Assembly: GCA_033032865.1 (NCBI GenBank)
Contig: JAWHQI010000730.1
Coordinates: forward strand, 124,001 to 188,000
DNA length: 64,000 nucleotides
Source of the DNA: Dactylorhiza incarnata
Taxonomy: Eukaryota; Streptophyta; Magnoliopsida; Asparagales; Orchidaceae
Direction: 5' to 3'
The stretch's first letter is position 1, and the number at the start of each line of letters is the position of its first letter. The position numbers were made by a program, and so were the translations under genes. Below are positions 11,911-22,100 of this stretch, in pieces. The notes beneath the pieces are model-generated. The model had not been told where the DNA came from. It searched no databases and saw only the letters and a program-made list of their open reading frames with translations.

Positions 11911-12036
11911 TGAGTCTGTAGTCATCTTTTATTGCATTACAGGGAATTATCTCACCTTATATGGTTATTATAGACCATTTAGAGAAAAGAGCAGGATTCT
12001 TATCACAAACCGGCCAACTTAATACTCAAACCGGGC
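11911..12036. other. E1 spacer, left part
   Basis: AT-rich non-coding sequence ending at the E2 insertion point; CGGGC at 12032-12036 is the left TSD copy. The spacer resumes at 25602. No gene seen. Confidence 0.7.
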
Positions 12037-12814
12037 TGTTGAGGCTGAGATCGCTCCTCCGAAGGAAACCGGAGGCTGCGGGTTGTCGGTTACTTTTTAA
12101 GTAGAAAAAAAGGGAGACCGCTGGCAGCGGTCAAAACCAGACTTCGCCCGCCGCGGCGAATGCCACTCTTGCGACGGGCTTTCCTTTGATTACAAAAAAG
12201 AGGTTACAGCGGGCTGCAAGTGCAGGAAAAAAGAAGCCGGCCGGTCAGACAGTCCGCAAGACGGGAAACTTGAGTCCGCAGCTCAAACAAGCGAGCTCCA
12301 AGATTCAAGTGTGCATGTCTTGTGAACAGTGCCGCCCCCTATTTATAGGCTTGGGGGCCTGCCCGAGCGGGCAGGGATAAAATAACCTCCTGCCCGGGTA
12401 CAGGAGAAACGGGCAGGCGGTGACGGGATACACAAAAAGGGGAAGTAAATAAGCCGCGCGACTTGGCGGCTTGCCCTTCCGACTTGTCTGACCAGTAGCT
12501 AGAGATGAGGAGGCCAAGGCGATGAGGCTACCCGCTCGGTCTCTGCTATGAAACCGCGGCTTGTTCTTTGACTTTGGACCTTGGCTGCCTCTATTGCATA
12601 GGCCGCGCGACTTCCGACTTGAGACCGCGGCTTGTCCTGTTGGACTTGGGCTCTGATTACCTTTAGTACTTGGAGGCGGCCTGAGTTGTCACAGACCGCC
12701 CGGCCTGTGCTAGCCGGAGCCGATAGACCTCGTTTGACCTGAACCGGGCGACTTAGACCCGCAAACCGCGCGGTCTGGGAGTAACCCTCCTGGAAGCGGT
12801 TTCCCGGGTAAACA
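12037..12814 (-). repeat. E2 3' LTR
   Basis: On the minus strand it runs TGTTTACCC (12814) to CTCAACA (12037). It is followed on the plus strand by TAATCCCCGC, the complement of the purine-rich segment that primes plus-strand synthesis. The terminal module has CCCGTCGC arms, in place of the CCCGTCAC found in E0 and E1. Confidence 0.95.
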
Positions 12815-12899
12815 TAATCCCCGCATATTTTTAAATTTCCGTGAAGATTTCGAAAATATCAGTGCTAGCCGGAGATCACGCCGACTTCACCCTGTTGGT

Positions 12900-12906
12900 T
12901 ATAAAT
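12900..12906 (+). promoter_or_regulatory. TATA box of E2 gene 1
   Basis: TATAAAT, about 98 bp upstream of the gene 1 ATG at 13004 and outside the LTR. The ATG at 12905 overlaps this box, so it is unlikely to be the start codon. Confidence 0.6.
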
Positions 12907-13003
12907 GCTCCAGAAGCTTCGACTCTGGCATAACTCTATTGTTACCACGAGTCACTATTCGCCTGTTGCGGTTAGAACTTTCGGTTTGCACAACTCGAGA
13001 AAG

Positions 13004-15022
13004 ATGGTGAACCTGATGGCTGAACTCGAGCTTCTTGAGAAGTCCGGAAAGAACCGTGATAGAGACCGCTCGAAAGAGAAGAAGAAGAAGAAGACGAAGC
13101 GGCCTGATAAGACGGTAACAATTGCCTTTACGAATAAACCGACCGACCTGCCTGTATGTTTAACAATTGCTTTATCATCTAAACAGGAGGATAGACCGAC
13201 CGAACTGCTCCCTGAGCCAGCAGTTGTTCCGCCGACTAAGGATGAGGCGGGTAGCTCGAACCCGCCGACTAAGGATGAAGCGGGCAGCTCGAACCCGCCC
13301 CCAATCTTCTCTGTCCAGGGAAACAACCCGCCTTCTCCACCGGGTAGGACAGACCTGGAAGTTGCTTCCCCGAAAGGCGACGGGGATGAGTCCTTCAAGA
13401 TGGAAGTTACCCCGTCAGGGGTCTTTCATTTGAAGATAAGGGATGAAGCGGGAGAAGCAGTTGACTCCCCCAAGCCGGACGGTCTGGATTCTCCCATAAT
13501 CAATGTTGAGGACAGCCCGGACAAGCCAACTGTCCCGAAGTCGAAGAAGAGGAAGATGGAGGAGTCCGCTGCGGACAGGCTCCTCCAAAAAATGAAGAAG
13601 CTTAAGGCCAAGAATAAGGCGGCCTCTGGTAAATCGAGAGCGGTCAGGCTGCAGGGCAAATCGCGTGAGAATGAGGTCTCGGAAGGCCTGACCACTCCCT
13701 CCCCTCAGCCGAACGACCAGGCTCTGGTTGATGCGCATAGTATTTCTGTGAGCGACCTTCTCAAAGATTTTGACTCTTTTCAGAAGCAGGATGACCAGCT
13801 GAGAACTTCCGCCGAACTGCAGGCTGCCAACCCGCCAGGGGAAAAAAGATCCGCTCTGTCCGAGGATGCGACCAGCCTTAAGGAGACCATCCTCCCTAAG
13901 GTTGCGGCTGCAGAATCCATGCCGGCCTCTGTCGATCCCGTGATTGCCGGTCTGCGATTTATGCAGGTGAAGGCGGAGCGGGTAAGAGATCAACTCGCCA
14001 GGCCGCCCCCGCCGCAGCCCAACCTCTTGCTTCAAGGTAAAAAGGCAGCGGATTTCCATTCCGTTCGTTTTTTCATACCGCGACCTCGAAACAAGTCGCG
14101 CGCTGCGTTATTGAATCCATCGCCTAGCTTCTTTCCCTCCGCTACTCAATTCTCTGCTGCTAAGCGGAGGCAAAGTGAAAGATCGTGGAGAGAACAACGC
14201 AGGAAATTCGATACCGAGCTAACAAGGCGACCTGCCCGCCCGAGTTCAATTCAAACCGCCGCGGCTCGTAAGCGAGGAGAATTTAATGAAAGCGGTTTCA
14301 TGTTGAACAATTTTTGACTGTTTCTCTTTTTTGTAGATGATCGTGATTCCATCCTGGAGTCGGGCGAACTGGTGTCCTACCTTCCTCCCTTTGAACCACC
14401 TCTACTGCGCTCCCCTCTCCCGGATACTCGGATGGAGACCGAGATGTCCCAGCTTCAGAAGAATCTGGAGACGCTTGCCAAGCAGCTGAGGGCAGTGGAG
14501 GAGAGGGAGAAAGTCGCCCAGGACGAGAAAGCCGCGATTCGGGTAGAGCTGGAAGCCGAGCGGAGAGAGCGCCGGGAGAAAGAGAAGGAGCAGCAGGACC
14601 AGGTGGCAGCGTTGACCGCCCGGATTGATCGCGGGAAGAAGGAAGTCCGCAAGCTCGAAGATGACTGTGCCTACTATAGGGACAAATACCTGCATCTGGC
14701 CAAGGAAACCGGCGGAAGTCGGCGCCCTTTAAACACGGTTGATGAAGGCCGGCGAGGGTCAATCCGCCCGGATGCAGGGACGAGCTCGTCTCTTCCTGCA
14801 GCCGGGACAATCCGCCCAGTTGCTAGTGTTCATGAGTCCGCAGCGAACTTACCTACTCGCACGATTCCTGCGTCGCGAGTGGAGAGAGACGCCGCGCGGA
14901 TTCATAGCATGATCAACCGCCTTAATCATAATATGAACCAAATGCAGGGGACTGTCCTTCAGATTGGCGATCATGTCGCGCGGCTTCACAGAGAGGACGA
15001 ACCGAACGATACCCGCCAGTAA
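13004..15022 (+). CDS. E2 gene 1 (antisense to the element): basic coiled-coil protein, two exons
   Basis: Predicted join 13004-14036 and 14337-15022, 572 aa. The donor CAAG|GTAAAAAG and acceptor TTTTTTGTAG| give a phase 1 junction, and both exon lengths fit one frame. The same structure is seen in E1, E3, E4 and E5. The N-terminus is Lys/Arg-rich (about residues 20-45), followed by a low-complexity acidic/Pro region with a tandem copy of a PPTKDEAGSSN-type segment. A second basic, NLS-like cluster lies in the middle. Exon 2 begins with a long Glu/Arg/Lys coiled coil and ends with a conserved tail, ARLHRED. I do not recognise the family. A nuclear, oligomeric, possibly nucleic-acid-binding protein is inference. 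The start was chosen as the first ATG well downstream of the TATA box and conserved among copies. Confidence 0.72.
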
Positions 15023-15336
15023 TGAGCGGTGTTGGGATACAACTTTGTAATATGGTTTCAATTCGGTCCTTTGGATAATTCGCCTGAATCTGATTTTGTG
15101 ATATTCGACCTGTTTACTCAGGCCGTGCGGCTTCAATATTCAATTTTACTTTTTTAGCCTTCATGCTGTTGATTGATGCCTGAGTTATTTTTCATAAGCC
15201 GCTCGGCTTGCCTTCGTGGCTTTGTAATTCGCTTTTTTCAATTTATGCAATCTATCGCTGACTTTTGTGATGATATATTCGCGCGGGTTGATCATCTAGC
15301 CGCGATTTGACCTTTGCTAAGTGCAGATCATCCGTT

Positions 15337-15346
15337 CTTATAAGTA
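15337..15346 (+). promoter_or_regulatory. TATA box of E2 gene 2
   Basis: CTTATAAGTA, about 40 bp upstream of the gene 2 ATG. It is conserved in position in E1, E3, E4 and E5 (TATAAG), so gene 2 seems to be transcribed independently of gene 1. Confidence 0.6.
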
Positions 15347-15382
15347 GCGTCCTTCCGAAGTTCTTCTTACCAGAATTTCGAG

Positions 15383-17192
15383 ATGGGAGCAAAGCGCCAG
15401 TCGAAGCGACCTGCGAAGACCCCAGCTACCCGCTCTGAAGCCGCCGTTGCCTTCCACTCTGCTGATCTTGAGGAGTGTCGATTAACGAAAGCCGAGTTGG
15501 ACGAGTTCGTTGAAAAACATATGGTCGACAGCCCGCTGCTTGCGCGACTTCCGCTCCGTGATGAGCGGATGAACTCGTCCGGTCCAAACCTCATCGCGAT
15601 CCCAATCGATCACTTCGATTGCGGATTCAAATTCCCGATCCCAATGGAGCTCGCCATGGTCTTCGACCACTATGGAGTTGTTCCGGGCCAGATTTCTCCC
15701 AACTCGATGGCCGGGATATGCAGCTTTATCTCTTACCTTCGATCTGAGAGAGTCCGCTTCTCCATGGATCTCTTCAGGAAGATATTCTCAGTTTGGGCCA
15801 TCCCGGACTCTGAATCGGACGTCTTCAAAGGCCACCTCTACTTCGGTTGCCGCGGGTTGAAGATGGTCAACCTGGCGAACAAGGTAACTGCCTGGTCGGA
15901 GAGGTACCTGATCTTCGAAGGCCGGCTGGGCCTTTTGAACCCGAACCCGCAGGTGCGGCCTGAGGAGGCTTTTCAGCCAGTGCCAATCAGCGAGGTGGAG
16001 AAAGGGATCTGTAAGCTCCTCAAGGATGAGCGGCTTAACATAAGCTACTACATCCCTCTGCTTGCTGAACTGGAGAACGTTCGGCTTGAAGATAGTAAGC
16101 TTCTCTTTGCCTCCGACTTGAATGCTAACCGCTTGATTTCTTGTGCTGACTCTTCTTGTTTTATAGCCCAAGTCGTGGTTCCTGTTAACAAGCCGGTCAG
16201 TCCGGCCGGTTTGGTCCTGACCCAGACGGAGAAAAGAAAGAGGCAAGCCAGGAACAAGCCGCTGCCATCTGATGGGGAGGATTCGGGCTCCTTGGGCGAC
16301 TTCGCCGCCCTCCGATCTTTCAGCAAGGTGAAGGACCTGAAGGGCTGCCCGGTTTTGACCTGGCACCCGAACGGCGACAGCGTCCAGATCTCTACCGCGC
16401 TTCCCCACTGGGCGAGCGAGAAGTCGGGTCGGCATGCTGAGGCCGCCAGCATTGGCATGTTCGGCCGGCGGAACTTCAGGAGGCTAAGGAAAGTTCCTGT
16501 GGAGGAGCTCGCCAGGGAGGCCGCGCGGGTAGCTGCCGAGAGTTTTACCACAAACGCCTTTATGGGGATGACCCTGAAAAGGTTGACCAGAGATAACAGC
16601 CTTCAAGAGAAGGAAATCGCCGAATTAAAAAAGGAGAATGAGCGGTTAAAGGAAGCCGAGTTGGTAAGTTATCACCTGGCCAGCTTTAATACCGATGTTC
16701 TCAAACCGCCCGGTCTTACCTTACTCTCTTCTTTTGCAGGCTAAATATGATGAGACCGACCCGGTTTATCAGCAAGAACTCTTCCCTCATGTCGCCGAGG
16801 GAATTGAAAATGCTTTTAACCGCTTGCGGGAGCTCAAAGGGTTCGCGCCCGGTTTTGAGCATTTCACCTTTTCGGATGCTTATCCGACCTTGCAGAAGAA
16901 GCTGGAAAAGATCAGGCGGAAGGCCAAGGGGAAGAACAAGGTCGATGGATCCAGCTCGGAAGAGAGTGAAGATGAGGACGTCGAGGCCGAAGAACCCGAA
17001 GCGGCCAAGAGTGGTGAAGGTAGCTCAGAGTCCGAACCCAGCGATTCTGAAGAAGATGCTGGTCGCAAGTCGGGCGAGTTGAGCAGCTCATCCTCGTCGG
17101 GCAGCGAAGGCTATTCTCCCGATGTTTCGGTCGACGGCAGCGAACATTCAAGTGCTCCTGCATCTAAGAAACTCAAGTCGCACGATCAATAG
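15383..17192 (+). CDS. E2 gene 2 (antisense to the element): PF04195-like 'putative gypsy type transposon' protein, three exons
   Basis: Predicted join 15383-16094, 16167-16663 and 16740-17192, 553 aa. Introns are 72 bp (GATA|GTAAGC...TTATAG, phase 1) and 76 bp (GTAAGTT...TTTGCAG, phase 0). E1 and E4 have the same positions and phases. Residues about 60-200 resemble the plant PF04195 domain: FKFP-P, YGVVPGQ-PNS, SYLR, DLFR-F, the YF-C-GLK segment and NLANKV-WSER. After this come a basic segment (KRKRQ), a conserved middle region and a coiled coil before intron 2. The tail is acidic and Ser-rich and ends in a short basic stretch. PF04195 has no established biochemical activity that I know of. 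The domain call is from recalled family features, not a search. Confidence 0.75.
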
Positions 17193-18357
17193 ATGTATTT
17201 TGTTTTTTATTTTGAATAGCCGCCGGCTTGATGTTGTTAGCCGGACGGCTTAAAATACAATGTAAACAGCGTTTTATTGAAATGAAAAGTTTTTACTTAT
17301 CTGTCCGTCTACCTTCTGCGACTTATTTGTATTTGCTTGTGATTTCTCTGTATTGAATCTTACCAAGCCGTGCGCCTTAGTGTTTAATCTATCCGGTTTG
17401 GATAGCGATCTCCCCGAGACTCCGTTAAAGTATCTGAAAAATACTGGCACAGCCCGCTCCTGTTAATCCGCGTCGAATTTATTTGATTCGTTCTGAAGAA
17501 GAGCCGACTTATTTCGAATGTGTACATTCCGGAAACCGGGCGCAATCAAGCCGCGTGGTTGCTACTAGACCCGACATACTTGCTTTCCGGGATAGAGGGC
17601 AAGTCTTCGCGAATGCAATCAGATAACCGATCCAGTATTTTGAAATAACCAAGTCGTGCGACTATAAAGAGAATATCCGATCTCAAGAAGACCAATCGAT
17701 TGATCGTGCGGTTAGTACTTAATCCGCAAACTGCATATTAAATTTGTACGATTAGCAGGCATAATACTTGCAGTGAAAATTATAACCGTCTTGAACAACA
17801 AGCCGCACGAACTGTGCATTAAATTCGTATGATGAGCAGGCATAATACTTGTAGTGAAAATTATAACCGTCTTGAACAACAAGCCGCACGAACTGTGCAT
17901 TAAATTCGTATGATGAGCAGACATAATACTTGTAGTGAAAATTATTACTGCCTGATTTAAAAGATCCTGTGATTATCTGATCGGATTGAATGGAAACCCA
18001 TAAGGATGATAAAATTCATAATCCGGATGATAAGATCGGCCGATCATGATTATGCTTGCTCCCCTGATATTCAACTTGATACCTTAATGATACCCAGTTT
18101 TATTTCAAGCCGTCCGGTTTGAAAGATTGAGCCGCATGACAACCTTGGAACCTGCTAATTTTGAGACCGCCTGGTTTAATTACCAGACCGCCTGGAAGGC
18201 TTGGTATCTGCTTATTTCAAACCGCACGGTTTGATCATCAAGTCGTCCGGTTTGTGCTATATGTATAGGAATCCTGCTTTCTTCTCCAAACGGTCTATAG
18301 TGACCATATGGAATGAGATAATCCCTTATAATGTTATAAAGATGACTACAGACTCAG
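17193..18357. other. E2 spacer between gene 2 and the hairpins, with an 81-bp tandem repeat
   Basis: AT-rich and non-coding. An 81-bp unit recurs at about 17761, 17842 and 17923 (phase mark ATAATACTTG). CCGNNCGG palindromes flanked by A/G and T/C are scattered through it, for example 18109-18118 and 18220-18229. It is the region where gag-pol and gene 2 converge. No gene seen. Confidence 0.7.
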
Positions 18358-18768
18358 ATGACCAAGTGGGCAGGTGGGCCTAGGCGGCGAACATTGCTTT
18401 ACTCAAGCGGTCATAAAAGCTGTATAAATAAAGAGAAGAAAGTACAGACCCAGACGACCAAGTGGGCAGGTGGGCCTAGGCGGCGAACATTGTTTTCCTC
18501 AAGTGGTCATAAGGGCTGTAAGTGACTCGGCTGCTCTCTTGCCTAGGGTTACAAGCCGAGTTGATCAATTGGGCAGGTGTGGTTATGCCGCGGGGGCTAT
18601 ACCGACATTGCTTTCCTCAGAGAGATCAACTTAGTTGTGGGTCCCGCCTAGGCATCGCTCGAGAGTACCTTGGAGTATTCGATAGTCACAGACTAAGATG
18701 ATCAGTTGGGCAGGTGTGGTTATGCCGCGGGGGCTATACCGACATTGCTTTCCTCAGAAGGATCATCA
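18358..18768 (-). repeat. E2 four hairpin units downstream of pol
   Basis: Minus-strand equivalent of the E1 and E4 hairpins. The cores read GGGCAGGT...CATTGCTTTCCTC on the plus strand. Arm pairs include GATGACC-type, GAGTTGATC/GATCAACTT and GATGATC-type ends. The two units nearest pol carry the variant core with CCGCGGGGGCTATACCGACA. Confidence 0.78.
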
Positions 18769-18789
18769 CAGCTGTAATTATATCCCCTC

Positions 18790-19010
18790 GGGGCATGATA
18801 GAGCCAACATTCACCTAGACCTCCCTTGATGCAGGGGTGTGTCGGATATCCGCCGGGATCCAATGTTCTGAAGACCACCGCTCGGGAATTGGCAAGCCAC
18901 CACTACATGTGTGCGAAAACTCCCCGCTACACACGATCTTTATGGTTTTACGCTAATGACTACAATCCGAGGGAGTTCAAGCAGAACTTGGCGATGTCTC
19001 CGCGGTTCAG
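18790..19010 (-). other. E2 conserved non-coding block after pol
   Basis: Same ~220-bp block as in E1, E3 and E4, here on the minus strand. The open frame at 18826-19089 on the plus strand is not conserved in the other copies and is not taken as a gene. Confidence 0.6.
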
Positions 19011-19125
19011 TGAGTTTGATAGATATGAGAGAGTACAAAGAGGAAAATATCAGACATGGAGAAGTGTCAGTATGGTGCTTTTTTATTAAAATATCTCAAA
19101 AAACTGCAGGAATAAAAAGGACATT

Positions 19126-22100
19126 TCAAGGATAGAACCGTTTGAGGTCGTCGCCACTCCAGGTGCGCGGGATGTCTTCTCCGTCACTTGTTTGGAGGTG
19201 ATAAGCTCCACTTTTTAGTACCTCCTTGATGATGAAAGGTCCAGCCCAATTCGGATCTAGCTTCCCGACGCTACCCGTTCGGGCCGCTGCATCAACTTTC
19301 TTTAACACAAGGTCGCCGACCGCAAAATGTTTTACCCTGACATTTTTGTCAAAGTACTTTGCCATCCTTCTTTTGACCTCTTCTTGCCTGATTGTAGCCT
19401 CATCCTGAAGTTCTTCGATTAGGTCCAAACTACACTTGAGAGCCTCGTCATTGCATTCTACCCATGCTTCTCCTCCTTCTTTTCCGAACATAACTCTTGG
19501 AGTGACCACCTCAAACTCTACAGGAACGACGGCCTCCGAGCCATGAGACAACTTGAATGGTGTCTCCCCTGTGGCTGAGGACGGGGTAGTACGAAGAGTC
19601 CAAAGAATGGAAGGAAGCTGATCCGCCCAGTTTCCTTTTTGATTTAGGACCCTTTTCATCAAGAGTTGTCGAATTTGCCTGTTTGCTGCTTCTACTTGCC
19701 CATTTGTTCTCGGATGATGTACCGAGGCGAACCGAAGATCAATCCCGACCTGATCACAAAAATTTTTCATCTCTGGATTATTGAACTGTGGACCATTATC
19801 GGTGACGATTGCCAACGGTATTCCATGCCGGCAAACTATTTCCCCCCAGATGAAGTTTCTGACAATTTGGGTAGTAGTTTTCGCTAATGCTTTGGCCTCG
19901 ATCCACTTACTGAAATAGTCGATCATTACAATGATAAAGCGTCGCTGACCACTGGCCATTGGAAAAGGCCCCATAAGATCCATCCCCCATACTGCAAAAG
20001 GCCATGGCGCGGTTATTGATCTGAGTGACTGGGCAGGCAAATGCTGAAGAGGAGCGAACTTCTGACACTGCACACACCGCTTAGCGAATACTTCGGCATC
20101 CTTCCTCATAGTTGGCCAAAAATATCCCTGCCGCAAGATCCTTTTCTCCAAAGTCTTTGCTCCTGAATGACTACCGCACTCTCCCGAATGAATTTCCTGA
20201 AGTATAGCCGGGACCTCCTCTTCTGAAACGCACCGTGCTGAGGGAGAAATAAGAGTTTTCCTATACAAGACTCCTGCCATCAAGTAGTAGTAGGCTGCCT
20301 TTCTTCTGAATCTATTTCTGTCCTTGATTGACGAATGAAACTCCCCTTTTGACAGAAATAGTTCATAAGGATCTTTCCAGGAAGGATTTTGATCGATCTG
20401 CATGAGCTCCTCTTCTTCCGTCCCATCTGTTGCCGGATGAAAAAGTTCTGAGGTCACCCCTCCGGATGGAAGACCAAACTTTGATAATTCATCTGCCTCC
20501 TCATTCTGTGTTCTCGGAATGTGTTCGATGATGAAGGATTTGAATCTCCCAATTTCTTTCTTCGCTAGGAATAGATATTTTCTCAACATCGGTTCTCTCG
20601 TTTCATAATTCCCCAAAACCTGCGAGGCCATCACAAGAGAATCAGTTTTCACATGAACATGTTCTATCCCAAGCTCCTTTGCGAGTCTCAAGCCAGCCAA
20701 GAATGCTTCGTATTCGGCCTGGTTATTTGTAACTGAAAAGAAGAATTTGATAGCCTGCTCCAGCCTGACGCCATTTGGACTAATCAGAACCACTCCGGCT
20801 CCCACGGAGTTTCTGCCAGAAGCCCCATCCACATAAATGATCCAAGCCAAGGGAGACTGTACTCTCTGTTCTGGATTAGACTCCGTCGTGTCCACCAAGA
20901 AATCTGCCAATACTTGTGCCTTTATCGCCGTTCTGGGAACGTATGATATTTCGAACTCGCTTAGCTCAATTGCCCATTTAGCCAACCTTCCTGAATGATC
21001 CGGCTTTTCTAAGATACTTTTTAGTGGATGATCCGAGACCACCTGAATGGGATGAGCCTGAAAATATGGGCGGAGCCTTCGTGATGACATGACCAAAGCC
21101 AAGGCTAATTTCTCCAAGATTGAATATCTAGTTTCCGTATCTTTGAGGATGTGGCTGACATAATATATCGGAAACTGCTTCTTTTTCTCTTCCCGCACCA
21201 GGACAGAACTTACTGCATCTGGTCCGACTCCCAGATATAAGAAAAGATTCTCCCCCTCACGGGGACTTTGAAGTAACGGAGTTGAAGTTAATTGCTCCTT
21301 TAACTGCTCGAAAGCCCTGTCACATTCTTTGCTCCATTCGAATTTCGATCCCCCTCGTAGTATTTTGAAGAATGGGGCACTTTTATCTCCAGATTTAGAG
21401 ATAAACCTGCTCAATCCTGCCAGTCTCCCCCCAAGTTGTTGAACTTCTTTAGTATTTTGAGGAGGGGTCATATCAAGGATAGCTTTCACTTTATCCGGGT
21501 TTGGCGCAAGGCCATCAGGAGTTAAAAGATGCCCGAGAAATTTTCCTTTGCTTGCTCCGAATACACATTTTAATGGGTTTAGTTTTAACTTGAACCTCCG
21601 TAGAGTAGCGAACGTCTCTACGAGGTCTTCCAAGTGTAACGAGAATGTTTTGCTTTTTAGAAGAAGGTCATCGACGTAGACTTCGAGGTTCCTGCCCTTT
21701 TGATTTTTAAAAACGGTATCCATCATTCGTTGGTATGTTGCGCCCGCATTTTTGAGACCGAAAGGCATTACGAGATAACAGTAACACCCATCGTTCGTGA
21801 TGAATGAGGTATGCGGGATATCAGGTTTATGCATTTTGATTTGATGATACCCAGAGAAGGCATCGAGGAAACTCATAAAACCATACCCAATCGCGGAATC
21901 AACTAAAACATCTATCCGAGGCAAAGGGTAACAATCTTTAGGGCACGCTTTATTGAGTTTGGTGAAGTCTACGCATATGCGCCACTTCCCACCAGATTTT
22001 TTGACCATTACAACGTTCGACATCCACGTGGGATATTGAATCTCAGAAATAAAACCAGCTTTTAGGAGTTTGGAAACCTCCTCTCTGATGGGCAACGCCA

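Noticed and set aside
12905..13003. Earlier start for E2 gene 1 at 12905
   Set aside because: That ATG overlaps the TATA box and would lie upstream of the transcription start; the ATG at 13004 is conserved in other copies.
13004..15022. Gene 1 as an envelope-like protein
   Set aside because: No signal peptide, membrane span or glycosylation-rich ectodomain is seen; the protein is basic and coiled-coil, and antisense to gag-pol.
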